Notes: generated by a model not told the origin, from the sequence alone. 10,884 nt of DNA from Nitrospiraceae bacterium (GCA_005800255.1 SYGW01000013.1:1-10884), one strand, 5' to 3'. Positions 1 to 6,879 are shown, counted from the stretch's first letter. Numbers and translations are program-made.

Positions 1-413
1 ACTTCGGATTGCAGCATGAGCACCATCCGGGGAAACCGTCCTCGCTGGTCCAGCAATCGAAAGAGCAGGGGGGTCGAAATGTAGTAGGGCAGATTGGCGA
101 CGACGATCGTCCCTATCGGGAGCCGTTCGACCGGATAGGCCAGCGCGTCCGCACAGACCAATTCCACATTGGGAAGCTCCGCTTTCCTGGTCTCAAGATA
201 GGCATGGAGCAACGGGTCCAATTCGACTGCCGTCACATCACCGGCCGCCTGGCTCAAGGCCTCTGTCAGGATACCGCGGCCTGGGCCGATTTCCAGCACA
301 TGGTCGCCGGGGCCCAGCTCCGCCAAGGCGACGATTTTGCGCACGATGTTGGGATCGATGAGAAAGTTTTGGCCGAGCCGCTTGATGGGTGGAGGGAGGT
401 CAGGAATCGACAC
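1..413 (-). CDS. rsmA: 16S rRNA dimethyladenosine transferase RsmA (KsgA), N-terminal part
   Basis: Known role of the family: SAM-dependent dimethylation of two adjacent adenines (A1518/A1519, E. coli numbering) near the 3' end of 16S rRNA, a late step of 30S assembly. The reverse complement reads through 137 codons with the family signatures in order: RLGQNFLID near residue 11, the SAM-binding loop LEIGPGRGILTEAL near residue 40, the acidic VELD that follows it, and the motif IV sequence NLPYYISTP near residue 102. About the first half is present; the C-terminal rRNA-binding part lies outside the window. I chose the GTG at 413: the preceding gene's TAA (419-417) is in the same frame and blocks any earlier start except a CTG at 416. 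GGCGGGA a few bases upstream is a modest ribosome binding site. It is the last visible gene of the larC-antiporter-pdxA operon. pdxA and ksgA are also neighbours in E. coli. Confidence 0.95.
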   Translation of the reverse strand, partial: MSIPDLPPPIKRLGQNFLIDPNIVRKIVALAELGPGDHVLEIGPGRGILTEALSQAAGDVTAVELDPLLHAYLETRKAELPNVELVCADALAYPVERLPIGTIVVANLPYYISTPLLFRLLDQRGRFPRMVLMLQSE

Positions 414-416
414 CAG

Positions 417-743
417 TTAATTCCCGCCGGATGAACGAGGCGTGGCTTGCGCCAATTGCTTCGACAGATCGACCAATGGCGTCTTGAAATAGTCGATGAG
501 GTCGGTAAACTCTTCCACCAGGTCGTTCGTGAACGAAGGCCCCGGCTGCAGGGAGGCAAACTTCTGCCCTTCCTTCTGGCCCAGAGACTCCGTGAGCAAC
601 GCCACCGTCGTGGCTTTCCATTTTGCCAATCGTTCGACCCCTGCCACGGTATTGAGCGTCTCCATCGTCTCTGTGAAAATCGTGTCCAGCTCTTTCAACT
701 GCTGCTGCACCAGCACAAGCCCCCGCTTCAGATCGTCTGTCAT
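417..743 (-). CDS. small helical protein of unknown function between pdxA and rsmA
   Basis: A 108-residue protein whose function I do not recognise. The ATG at 743 is preferred to an ATG at 797, because the latter would overlap the end of pdxA by 23 bases, while the former has a strong purine-rich site (AAGGGGG, 754-748) four bases upstream. The protein looks all-helical: a charged, leucine-rich first helix (QQQLKELDTIFTETMETL), then the segment GVERLAKWKATTVALLTESL, then a region near residues 70-98 rich in D/E, L and F. There are no cysteines, signal peptide or membrane segments. The RLxKWKxxTxxLLxE pattern resembles, from memory, a short helical segment found in assorted bacterial hypothetical proteins, which gives no function. 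It starts 31 bases after the pdxA stop and ends 3 bases before rsmA, so it is almost certainly co-transcribed and perhaps translationally coupled to rsmA. Confidence 0.75.
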   Translation of the reverse strand: MTDDLKRGLVLVQQQLKELDTIFTETMETLNTVAGVERLAKWKATTVALLTESLGQKEGQKFASLQPGPSFTNDLVEEFTDLIDYFKTPLVDLSKQLAQATPRSSGGN

Positions 744-759
744 CTGGCCCCCTTCTTCC
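741..759 (-). promoter_or_regulatory. ribosome binding site deciding the start of the small pdxA-rsmA spacer gene
   Basis: On the minus strand GGAAGAAGGGGG (759-748) is followed by four bases and ATG (743-741). This is the only good Shine-Dalgarno-like sequence near that gene's possible starts and argues against the ATG at 797. Confidence 0.6.
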
Positions 760-774
760 GTAACGAAACGGACC

Positions 775-1791
775 TCACTGCCGATCGACCCTTGCAAGCA
801 TGGCGGCCAGCGTGATCGCCTCGACCAGACTGCCAGGATCTGCGATGCCTTTCCCTACGATATCAAACGCCGTCCCATGATCGACCGAGGTGCGAATGAT
901 CGGCAACCCCACCGTCAAGTTCACGCAGGTGCCGAAGGCGACCAGCTTCAAGGGGATCAATCCTTGATCGTGATAGAGAGCCACTACCCCGTCGTAATCG
1001 CCCTTGGCAGCCTTGCCAAACAGGGTGTCGGCCGGCAGGGGATCGCTGGCCAGAATCCCCCTGGCCTGCGCCGCACGGGCCGCAGGAAGGATGATCCGCT
1101 CCTCTTCGTCCCCGAATAGGCCATGCTCTCCCGCATGGGGATTCAACGCCGCCACACCGACTCTCGGCTTCTTGATCCCGAACAGGTCCCACAAGGCCAC
1201 ATGGGCCAGCCTGATGGCTTTTTCGATCTTGGCCTGCGTGAGGAGTGCTGGCAATTTTTTAATCGCGACATGAGTCGTCACGAACATGATCCGAAGAGGG
1301 CCGCCGACGATCATCATACCGGAGTCCTGCGTCTTGGTCAGATCTGCCAGCAATTCCGTATGGCCGGGGAAATGGCAGCCTGCCATCTTGATCGCTTCTT
1401 TATTGATCGGGGCCGTCACCATGCCGTCGATACAACCGAGCTGCGACAGCTCCACCGCTTTCTTGATGAACAGCAACGAGGCAGCCCCCGTTACGGATGC
1501 GGCGACTCCCCGCGTAAACCGCCCAAGAGGGCGGTCAAGCGGGTCCAGCACCGCGAGCTGATTCGACCGTGGGAACACCGCTTCGTGCCCCTCCACTCGC
1601 ACCACGTCCATCTTCAGCTTGAGGCTCTTCACCGTCTGCTGCATCACCGGAAAAGAGCCGATGACCAGCGGACGGCACAACCGTCGCACTTTCGTCCCGG
1701 CCAAGGCCTTCGCAATCACCTCAGGGCCGATCCCGGCCGGATCTCCCATCGTGATACCAAGGAGCGGTTTCTCTTTCGTCTTCGTGCTCAT
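775..1791 (-). CDS. pdxA: 4-hydroxythreonine-4-phosphate dehydrogenase PdxA
   Basis: The family oxidises 4-phosphohydroxy-L-threonine with NAD(P)+, followed by decarboxylation to 3-amino-1-hydroxyacetone phosphate, in the DXP-dependent route to pyridoxal 5'-phosphate; it is a cytosolic metal-dependent dimer. The 338-residue length is normal (E. coli about 329). Visible signatures: ITMGDPAGIGPE at residues 13-24, the substrate-binding GHTE at 143-146, and the three metal-ligand histidines at 174 (TTHVA), 219 (LNPHAGE) and 274 (YHDQG). The C-terminal SVDHGTAFDIVGKG starts at 302. All key residues are intact. The ATG at 1791 is 21 bases after the antiporter stop with only a weak GGG-containing site upstream. 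Position inside the larC-antiporter-pdxA-rsmA series implies co-transcription. Confidence 0.98.
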   Translation of the reverse strand: MSTKTKEKPLLGITMGDPAGIGPEVIAKALAGTKVRRLCRPLVIGSFPVMQQTVKSLKLKMDVVRVEGHEAVFPRSNQLAVLDPLDRPLGRFTRGVAASVTGAASLLFIKKAVELSQLGCIDGMVTAPINKEAIKMAGCHFPGHTELLADLTKTQDSGMMIVGGPLRIMFVTTHVAIKKLPALLTQAKIEKAIRLAHVALWDLFGIKKPRVGVAALNPHAGEHGLFGDEEERIILPAARAAQARGILASDPLPADTLFGKAAKGDYDGVVALYHDQGLIPLKLVAFGTCVNLTVGLPIIRTSVDHGTAFDIVGKGIADPGSLVEAITLAAMLARVDRQ

Positions 1792-1812
1792 CCCACATCA
1801 CCCATCACGGAT

Positions 1813-2823
1813 CTACAGCCAATACAGGTACAGCACATACCCGATATACAGGAGTGAACTCCCGCCCAGCAGCCAGGGCCGCCACAGGCCGCTCCAGGCA
1901 GCCTGCGCCAGTAAAAATGTGCTCGCCACGACAGCCAGCACCATGGTGATCAAGGCGGTCGGGGCCAGAACCCAATCCGTGCCTAACAGACCGATCGAAA
2001 CAGGGACCGTCCCCTGAAAAACCATCGCGCCCGTGACATTCCCCACCGCCAAACGATCTTTCTTTCGATAGAGCCAGAGAAAACTGTTCGACATCTCCGG
2101 CAACTCAGTCGCCAATGGCGCAACGAGCAGAGCCAGAATCAACGGCGAAATCGACAGAGCTCCGGCAATGGTTTCTGCGGCAAGCACGAAGAGGTGCGCG
2201 CCGAGCGCGAGGCCTGCCAAGCCGAGAACTGCCTGAAGGCCGATGAATCCGAACGACGGCACTGCCGCCTTTCTGGCAAAAAACAGAGGCTCCAGCGCGC
2301 CACCCTCGCCCCCCCCCTCATCGGCCACCTCGCTGAATTTCAGTTTGACGTAATAGAGATAGAGGCTGATCAGCCCGACTGCGGCCAGGATATGCACCAG
2401 CTTGGAGGGGACGAACACACAGCCCAGTGCGACGCTGTAGCCCACCACGAAGAAGGAGAGATCGCTCGTCACATCGGGATAGCTCAATCGGAACGCAGCG
2501 GTTCGCTTCCCCAGCCTGGCATAGACCACCAGCAAGATGGCCAAGATGGGAATCACCAGGGTGCTCAGCATGAAAGGCGCGCCAAGGATCGCCCCCAACC
2601 CCACCTCCGCTTCGGCGCGACTGGCCCCAAAGAAAATGGCGATGATGGGAATCGACGTTTCCGGCAACGTGGTGCCGATGGCGGCCAACACACCGCCGAC
2701 CGCGCCTTCGGACAGGTCGAACCGTTTCCCCAGCCACTCGATGGCGTTCGTGAAAAGCGTGCAGGCGCCCAACGTCACCGCGACGGAGACGAAGAACAGC
2801 AGGCTATAGAGGAGAACTGTCAT
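1813..2823 (-). CDS. Na+/Ca2+-exchanger-family cation antiporter (CaCA superfamily)
   Basis: A 336-residue inner-membrane protein of about ten hydrophobic segments, matching bacterial exchangers of the YrbG/NCX_Mj type, which swap Na+ or H+ for Ca2+ or another cation. The two inverted alpha-repeats that form the ion site are present: repeat 1 around residues 43-60 with GTTLPET (acidic E55), followed by GLGAILGAPF near 75-84; repeat 2 around 226-272 with APLATELPE (E240, E243) and VGNVTGAMVFQG. A glycine/acid-rich cytoplasmic loop (EVADEGGGEGG) near residues 165-175 separates the halves, as usual. The start is the ATG at 2823, whose ATGA overlaps the larC stop (TGA 2822-2820); an in-frame start at 2928 would add 35 non-hydrophobic residues inside larC and is rejected. 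Translational coupling to larC is likely. Ion specificity cannot be read from the sequence. Confidence 0.93.
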   Translation of the reverse strand: MTVLLYSLLFFVSVAVTLGACTLFTNAIEWLGKRFDLSEGAVGGVLAAIGTTLPETSIPIIAIFFGASRAEAEVGLGAILGAPFMLSTLVIPILAILLVVYARLGKRTAAFRLSYPDVTSDLSFFVVGYSVALGCVFVPSKLVHILAAVGLISLYLYYVKLKFSEVADEGGGEGGALEPLFFARKAAVPSFGFIGLQAVLGLAGLALGAHLFVLAAETIAGALSISPLILALLVAPLATELPEMSNSFLWLYRKKDRLAVGNVTGAMVFQGTVPVSIGLLGTDWVLAPTALITMVLAVVASTFLLAQAAWSGLWRPWLLGGSSLLYIGYVLYLYWL

Positions 2824-4025
2824 GGCCGGCCCGCCACTCTGCCCGTCCGCCGGTTGGCGTAGGCGCGGGCCGCATCGTCGAGCACAGCCTTCACGGGACG
2901 ACCCGTTCGCTCGGCAATCCGCTTGCAATCGAGATATTCCGGAGCCGCCTTACTCGTTGTATCGTTCACATCGGCAATCTTCATGCGCACCACTCCTCCA
3001 GGGACCTTCACTAACATGAATCGCCGCGGGAGGATCTGCCGCATCACCTCGCAGACCCGGACTCCCAATGCCGTCGTTTCCTGAAACACCACATCCAGCA
3101 CCTGATCCAGCTGGGCCTGGGCCACCAGACAGGTCAGCACGACACCTGGTCTGCCCCGTTTCATAATGACCGGCGCGAGGGTCACATCCAGCGCCCCGCG
3201 GGACAACAACTGCTCCAGCACATGTTCATAGATCTGCGGGTTCACATCGTCAAGGTTGGTTTCAACCTGCAACACCGTATCCTGCCCGCGCAGCCCCTTG
3301 GATGACGGTCGCGCCAGAAGCACCCGCAAGGCATTCGGCCAGCCTTCGGGATCGGCATCACCCGCTCCATAGCCGATGGCCGTTGGCGCCATCACCGGCA
3401 TGGGACCGAAGTCCGAGGTCAGGACACGCAAGAGCGCCATGCCGGTCGGCGTCGTCAACTCCCTGGCAGGGCCGGCGCTGTAGATCGGAATCCCTTTCGA
3501 CAGAATGGCGACTGCCGGACCCGGCGCAGGTAAGATCCCATGCGCCGATTGCAACGTCCCGGTTCCGACATTGACCGGGGAGGCTGTCACGCGAGTCACA
3601 CCCAGTAAATCGCAGCCAAGCAGCCCGCCCACAATATCGACAAACGAATCCAGCACGCCCACTTCATGGAAATGGACATGATCCTTGGCCACACGATGGG
3701 CCTGCCCTTCCGCCTCAGCCAAGAGATCGAATACGGACCGGCTTTGCTGCTTGATCTTGTCCGGGAGCCGGCTCGCGGAGAGAATCGCATGGATCCGGCG
3801 GAGCGAAAGGGGCTTGCGCAATCCTGATGCGATCACGACATCCACTTTCGTGGCATGGATCGCCCCTCGCTGCACCCGCCGCTTCTTGAGCGTGACGCCT
3901 GACAGCCTGAGCTGCTTCAGCCCCTTCACCAAGTCGGAAAACGGCACGCCCACATCCACGAGCGCGCCAAGGGTCATATCGCCGCTGATGCCGGAATAAC
4001 AATCAAAATGGAGATGCGAACCCAC
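2820..4025 (-). CDS. larC: LarC, nickel insertion enzyme for the nickel-pincer (NPN) cofactor
   Basis: The family is a CTP-dependent cyclometallase that places nickel into pyridinium-3,5-bisthiocarboxylic acid mononucleotide to give the NPN cofactor of lactate racemase (LarA) and its relatives. Signatures in order: HLHFDCYSGISGDM near residues 4-17, HFHEVGVLDSFVDIVGG near 117-133, VNVGTGTLQSAHGILPAPGP, ELTTPTGMALL, ETNLDDVNPQIYEHV and the nickel/CTP-region-like MKRGRPG. At 401 residues it is full length in one uninterrupted frame, unlike the Lactiplantibacillus plantarum gene, which needs a programmed frameshift. The GTG start at 4025 is chosen because AAAGGA (4036-4031) lies five bases upstream and the family normally begins right at HLHFD; an ATG at 4061 in frame lacks such a site. 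It is probably the first gene of its operon. larB lies about 0.8 kb away in the same orientation. Confidence 0.95.
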   Translation of the reverse strand: MGSHLHFDCYSGISGDMTLGALVDVGVPFSDLVKGLKQLRLSGVTLKKRRVQRGAIHATKVDVVIASGLRKPLSLRRIHAILSASRLPDKIKQQSRSVFDLLAEAEGQAHRVAKDHVHFHEVGVLDSFVDIVGGLLGCDLLGVTRVTASPVNVGTGTLQSAHGILPAPGPAVAILSKGIPIYSAGPARELTTPTGMALLRVLTSDFGPMPVMAPTAIGYGAGDADPEGWPNALRVLLARPSSKGLRGQDTVLQVETNLDDVNPQIYEHVLEQLLSRGALDVTLAPVIMKRGRPGVVLTCLVAQAQLDQVLDVVFQETTALGVRVCEVMRQILPRRFMLVKVPGGVVRMKIADVNDTTSKAAPEYLDCKRIAERTGRPVKAVLDDAARAYANRRTGRVAGRP

Positions 4026-4036
4026 GTGCGTCCTTT
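4023..4036 (-). promoter_or_regulatory. ribosome binding site and GTG start of larC
   Basis: AAAGGA at 4036-4031, five-base spacer, GTG at 4025-4023. It selects this start over in-frame ATGs at 4061 and 4088 and agrees with where LarC homology begins. Confidence 0.65.
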
Positions 4037-4195
4037 CTCTGCCCGATTCAACCACCGCCATCTTACCCAAGGCGCGTACGAACGGCAATCAACTCAGTCC
4101 AAGCGTTGACAGCCTCCCAACGCTGTGTTATCCCCACTGCATTGGCCCAGCGACCGGGCGCGTCACAACAATAGACCTCTGCCGCACAGAACCCT

Positions 4196-4747
4196 ATGAC
4201 CATTTTCCAGCCCTTCCACAGACCCAGCTCGACAGTTTTCGGATCGTGGACCGGTCGCGCCTCCCGGCTGCTGCTCTGCGCGGCGCTGCTCCTCTGGGTC
4301 CCGGCTGTCGCCTCGGCAAAATCGAAACCCCACCAGGGCCCGCGCCATGAACCGGAGCTCAGGATCCTCGACCTAAAAGTCTCCCCCAACCCCTATACGA
4401 CTGCGTCCGGCTCCTTGCAGTTTTCCGCCTTGATCCAGCTCCCCAAAGAGCTGAACGGCGCCACGCTGCTGGAAGTCTCCTCCTTCATCACGTCGCCCTC
4501 GAAGAACTCGCTCCGCTTCCTCACCACGCGCACAGCACTGGAGCCGCATGCAGCCGCAACCGACGGCGGCGCGCCCCCACAAGTATCTGTCGAGCTGACC
4601 TGGGACGGACTGGACCAGAAGAAAGTCACGGCGGGAGCGGGGCTCTACCACTTCGAAGTGCGGCCCAAGTTGCTGGCGAATGGCGAGAAGGGTCCCAGAA
4701 CACAGATGGTTGGCTGGCCGAAACGCGGAACGATCGAAGTCAAATAA
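4196..4747 (+). CDS. predicted exported protein with a FlgD-Ig-like C-terminal domain
   Basis: A 183-residue protein of unknown specific function. Residues 1-41 look like a signal peptide: a basic stretch (GRASR), a hydrophobic core (LLLCAALLLWVPAV) and a signal-peptidase-I site ASA before KSK, so the mature protein is likely periplasmic or secreted. The mature part is beta-rich: LRILDLKVSPNPYT near 56-69, then LQFSALIQLPKEL, and LTWDGLDQKKVTAGAGLYHF at 134-153. The WDG-x-D plus AG-x-Y arrangement is the hallmark of FlgD-Ig-like domains, seen in flagellar hook-cap proteins and in extracellular C-terminal domains. There are no catalytic motifs. It is the only plus-strand gene between larC and larB, divergent from the first and convergent with the second, so it is transcribed on its own. 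No clear Shine-Dalgarno sequence precedes the ATG, and no alternative start in frame is better. Confidence 0.75.
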   Translation: MTIFQPFHRPSSTVFGSWTGRASRLLLCAALLLWVPAVASAKSKPHQGPRHEPELRILDLKVSPNPYTTASGSLQFSALIQLPKELNGATLLEVSSFITSPSKNSLRFLTTRTALEPHAAATDGGAPPQVSVELTWDGLDQKKVTAGAGLYHFEVRPKLLANGEKGPRTQMVGWPKRGTIEVK

Positions 4748-4750
4748 GAA

Positions 4751-4824
4751 ACCGTAAACGGTGAACCGTTATACGTGAAAGGTGCTCGCCAAGACCTCAC
4801 CTCTTATCGTTTCACCTTTCACGT
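4751..4824. repeat. nested inverted repeats at a convergent gene junction, possible bidirectional terminator
   Basis: ACGTGAAAGGTG (4773-4784) and CACCTTTCACGT (4813-4824) are perfect 12-base complements around a 28-base loop. Just to the left, ACCGT-AA-ACGGT (4751-4762) and AACGGT-GA-ACCGTT (4757-4770) form two overlapping, mutually exclusive short palindromes. The right 12-base arm contains the last codon and stop of larB (4819-4824). The location between the ends of two convergent genes fits a two-way transcription stop, but there is no clear U-tract, so an intergenic repeat family is equally possible. Confidence 0.5.
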
Positions 4825-5571
4825 CGGCCCCAGCACGTTGATCCGGTGGGCCAGACAACCGGCCCCGAATCCATTGTCGATATTCATCACGCCGACTCCC
4901 GCCGCGCAGGAATTCAACATCGTCAAGAGAGCCGCGAGCCCGCCAAAGCTCGCGCCATAGCCACGGCTCGTCGGCACAGCCACGACCGGGCAGGGCACCA
5001 AGCCGCCGACCACGCTTGGCAAGACTCCATCCATCCCTGCCACCACCACGACGACCCGGGCTACCATCAGCCGGCGCTGACGTTCCAGCAGCCGATGAAT
5101 CCCTGCCACCCCGACGTCATAAAGCATTTCGACCTTGCTCCCCATCACCTCCGCCGTCACTCTCGCTTCTTCCGCGACAGGGATGTCCGACGTGCCAGCC
5201 GTAATCACCAGGACATGGCCCTGGAGCGGCTGCTTGGGATCCCGGATCGATACGATGCGCGCCTCGTCATGATAGACCGCTCGCTTGTCCAGCCGTTTGA
5301 TCAATGTAGCCACCTGGCGAGTCGCGCGCGTGGCCAAAAGGGGACGATAATGCTTCAGCAAGGCCTTGGCGATGGCGCGAATCTGACCCGTTGTTTTCCC
5401 CTCGCAGAAAATGACTTCAGGGAATCCCTGCCGTATCGACCGGTGATGATCGAGCGACGCGAATCCCAGATCTTCATAGGGCAAGGTGCGGAGCTGATCG
5501 AGCGCCGTGGCCACTGGCAGGGTGCCGGCTTGCACCTTGGTCAACAGTCGTTCAAGCGACTTCTTGTTCAT
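4819..5571 (-). CDS. larB: LarB, pyridinium-3,5-biscarboxylate mononucleotide synthase
   Basis: The family carboxylates and hydrolyses nicotinic acid adenine dinucleotide to pyridinium-3,5-dicarboxylic acid mononucleotide, the first step of nickel-pincer cofactor synthesis. It has a PurE/NCAIR-mutase-like fold. Signatures: HHRSIRQGFPEVIFCEGKT at 42-60, VITAGTSDIPVAEEA at 122-136, AGMDGVLPSVVGGLV at 178-192, PTSRGYGASFGGLAALL at 200-216 and the tail NSCAAGVGVMNIDNGFGAG, with Cys222 matching the cysteine (about 221 in L. plantarum LarB) reported to form the covalent substrate adduct. Length 250 is normal. The ATG at 5571 overlaps the gpsA stop by ATGA, so it is translationally coupled to gpsA and shares its promoter. 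larC is in the same direction but separated by an opposing gene; larE and larA are not in the window. Confidence 0.97.
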   Translation of the reverse strand: MNKKSLERLLTKVQAGTLPVATALDQLRTLPYEDLGFASLDHHRSIRQGFPEVIFCEGKTTGQIRAIAKALLKHYRPLLATRATRQVATLIKRLDKRAVYHDEARIVSIRDPKQPLQGHVLVITAGTSDIPVAEEARVTAEVMGSKVEMLYDVGVAGIHRLLERQRRLMVARVVVVVAGMDGVLPSVVGGLVPCPVVAVPTSRGYGASFGGLAALLTMLNSCAAGVGVMNIDNGFGAGCLAHRINVLGPT

Positions 5572-6590
5572 GCCTGCCCCTTCTCCGGCTTCGCATCACG
5601 CTCCATGAGATCGGTCACAGCCTGGCGGCAGGATTTTCCTTTGAACAACACTTCGTTGATCTCGCGGACGATCGGCATCTCGACTCCGTGGCGCTGGGCC
5701 AACCCTGACGCAGCCTTGGCAGTCCGCACCCCTTCGGCCACTGCCTTCATACTGCCGAGGATGGCCTCCAACTTCTCGCCTTTCCCCAGCCTCATCCCGA
5801 CCGTGTGATTCCGGCTCAAGGTCCCGGTGCAGGTGAGGACGAGATCGCCCACGCCGGAGAGTCCGTAAAATGTTCGCGCATCGGCGCCCATCGCATGGCC
5901 GAGCCGGACGATTTCCGCCAGCCCTCTCGTAATCAAAGCCGCCCGCGCATTGTGGCCGAGACCGAGCCCATCGACGACCCCGGCAGCCAATGCCATCACG
6001 TTCTTCAAGGCCCCGCCCAGTTGGACGCCGACCATATCGCTATCCGCATACACTCGTAGCGCCGGCGTCATCAAGGCCGCCTGAAAGACGCTGACCAGCG
6101 GCGCCTCCAGCCCCGCGAGACAGAGAGCTGTGGGCTGACCCTGGCTCACTTCCGCCGCAAAGCTCGGCCCAGACAAAACCATCAGCTTCGAGTGCAACGT
6201 CGTGGGGAGGAATTCTTCCATCACTTGCGTCATCAGTTGAAATGTTTCCTCCTCGACGCCCTTTGTCGCACTGATCACGGGCATAAAGGGAGGCAACAAC
6301 GGCGCGAGCTGTTCCAAAACACGCCGAGCCACATGCGATGGCACGACAAAGAGGAGACCATCGCAGTCGCTCACGACCTGCGCCAGAGAATCGGTCGCCG
6401 TGAGCGAGGGAGGCAAGGTCACACCAGGCAGGAAGATCCGGTTCTCGTGCGTCCGATTGATCGCATCGATCACGTCCCTCTCATAGGCCCAGAGCTGGAC
6501 ATGTAACCCTTTCCCCGCCATATGTTTGGCGAGGGCCGTGCCCCAGGCACCGGCGCCGATCACCCCGATACGATTGATGGTCTGCATCAT
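5568..6590 (-). CDS. gpsA: glycerol-3-phosphate dehydrogenase [NAD(P)+] GpsA
   Basis: The enzyme reduces dihydroxyacetone phosphate to sn-glycerol 3-phosphate with NAD(P)H, the entry point to phospholipid synthesis; cytosolic. At 340 residues it is the usual size (E. coli 339). Visible features: N-terminal Rossmann fingerprint GVIGAGAWGTALA at 9-21, SATKGVE with Lys110, GPSFAAEV at 141-148, catalytic Lys196 in LGGALKNVMALAAGVVDGLG, HNARAALITRGLAEI at 213-227 and SGVGDLVLTCTGTLSRNHTVG from 245. Two adjacent ATGs (6590, 6587) are possible; neither has a good Shine-Dalgarno sequence. The gene follows a perfect-consensus promoter by about 50 bases and overlaps larB downstream by ATGA, forming a two-gene unit. 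Confidence 0.98.
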   Translation of the reverse strand: MMQTINRIGVIGAGAWGTALAKHMAGKGLHVQLWAYERDVIDAINRTHENRIFLPGVTLPPSLTATDSLAQVVSDCDGLLFVVPSHVARRVLEQLAPLLPPFMPVISATKGVEEETFQLMTQVMEEFLPTTLHSKLMVLSGPSFAAEVSQGQPTALCLAGLEAPLVSVFQAALMTPALRVYADSDMVGVQLGGALKNVMALAAGVVDGLGLGHNARAALITRGLAEIVRLGHAMGADARTFYGLSGVGDLVLTCTGTLSRNHTVGMRLGKGEKLEAILGSMKAVAEGVRTAKAASGLAQRHGVEMPIVREINEVLFKGKSCRQAVTDLMERDAKPEKGQA

Positions 6591-6643
6591 TTAAAAAGGA
6601 ATGGGTTCCGATCAGGGTTTCTCAACTAATCAACTGGCGCGGG

Positions 6644-6673
6644 ATTATAGGAAGCCCTTCTTTCCTCTGTCAA
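6644..6673 (-). promoter_or_regulatory. consensus sigma70-type promoter of gpsA-larB
   Basis: On the minus strand TTGACA (6673-6668) and TATAAT (6649-6644) are both perfect matches to the housekeeping consensus, with an 18-base spacer. Transcription would begin near 6637 and give a leader of about 45-50 bases before gpsA. The -35 box coincides with the edge of repeat copy 1. Sequence match is direct; activity is inferred. Confidence 0.75.
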
Positions 6674-6788
6674 TGAAAGCCCGCCAGCTTCGTTCTCGCA
6701 TCGTTCAGACCCTCAACGTACCCCCAAGGGTACGCCTCGGCCCTTCACTCGCTGCGGCCTTGCTGGACGGTCTTTCTGAACAGCCTGC
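6668..6788 (-). repeat. dispersed palindromic repeat, copy 1 (inverted relative to copy 2)
   Basis: Read on the minus strand, this copy begins GCAGGCTGTTC, shares two exact 14-base blocks with copy 2 (CAGCAAGGCCGCAG at 6765-6752 and GAGGCGTACCCTTG at 6738-6725), and ends with a block similar to copy 2 (CGAGAACGAAGCTGGCGGGC). At its centre CGTACCC (6717-6723) and GGGTACG (6728-6734) make a perfect 7-bp hairpin with a CCAA loop. The gpsA-proximal end has lost similarity to copy 2 after GCGGGC, so it is degenerate or truncated. No coding capacity. I recall close relatives in Nitrospira intergenic regions, but this is unverified. Confidence 0.7.
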
Positions 6789-6850
6789 GACTGCTTCTGA
6801 GAGCGTCAGAAATTGTTCTGGCATGAGCATTACCTCAGTGGTCGGGTAGT

Positions 6851-6879
6851 TTGGCAACAACCTCCTAGCAAAGTAGCGT
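6851..6879 (+). promoter_or_regulatory. weak promoter candidate for the zinc-ribbon gene
   Basis: TTGGCA (6851-6856), 17-base spacer, TAGCGT (6874-6879). The -35 is one base off consensus; the -10 keeps only T1, A2 and T6. Transcription would start close to 6886, about 16 bases before the ATG at 6902. Confidence 0.3.

Noticed and set aside
496..1119. 207-codon plus-strand open frame opposite pdxA and the small spacer gene
   Set aside because: It is antisense to pdxA, whose catalytic motifs are intact; the antisense product has no recognisable domain and biased shadow-frame composition.
1123..1857. 244-codon plus-strand open frame opposite pdxA
   Set aside because: Rich in His, Arg and Gln as expected of a shadow of a GC-rich gene; no motif, no ribosome binding site, fully overlaps pdxA.
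2194..2862. 222-codon plus-strand open frame opposite the antiporter
   Set aside because: Shadow of a membrane protein gene, hence its polar Gln/His/Asp-rich text; no independent support.
2820..4025. Programmed frameshift in larC as in Lactiplantibacillus
   Set aside because: Both halves of LarC are in one uninterrupted frame here.
4846..5808. 320-codon plus-strand open frame opposite larB and the end of gpsA
   Set aside because: Antisense to two genes with complete active sites; no domain recognised in its translation.
6601..6849. 82-codon open frame in the gpsA upstream region
   Set aside because: It crosses the consensus promoter and repeat copy 1, and its composition has no protein-like features.
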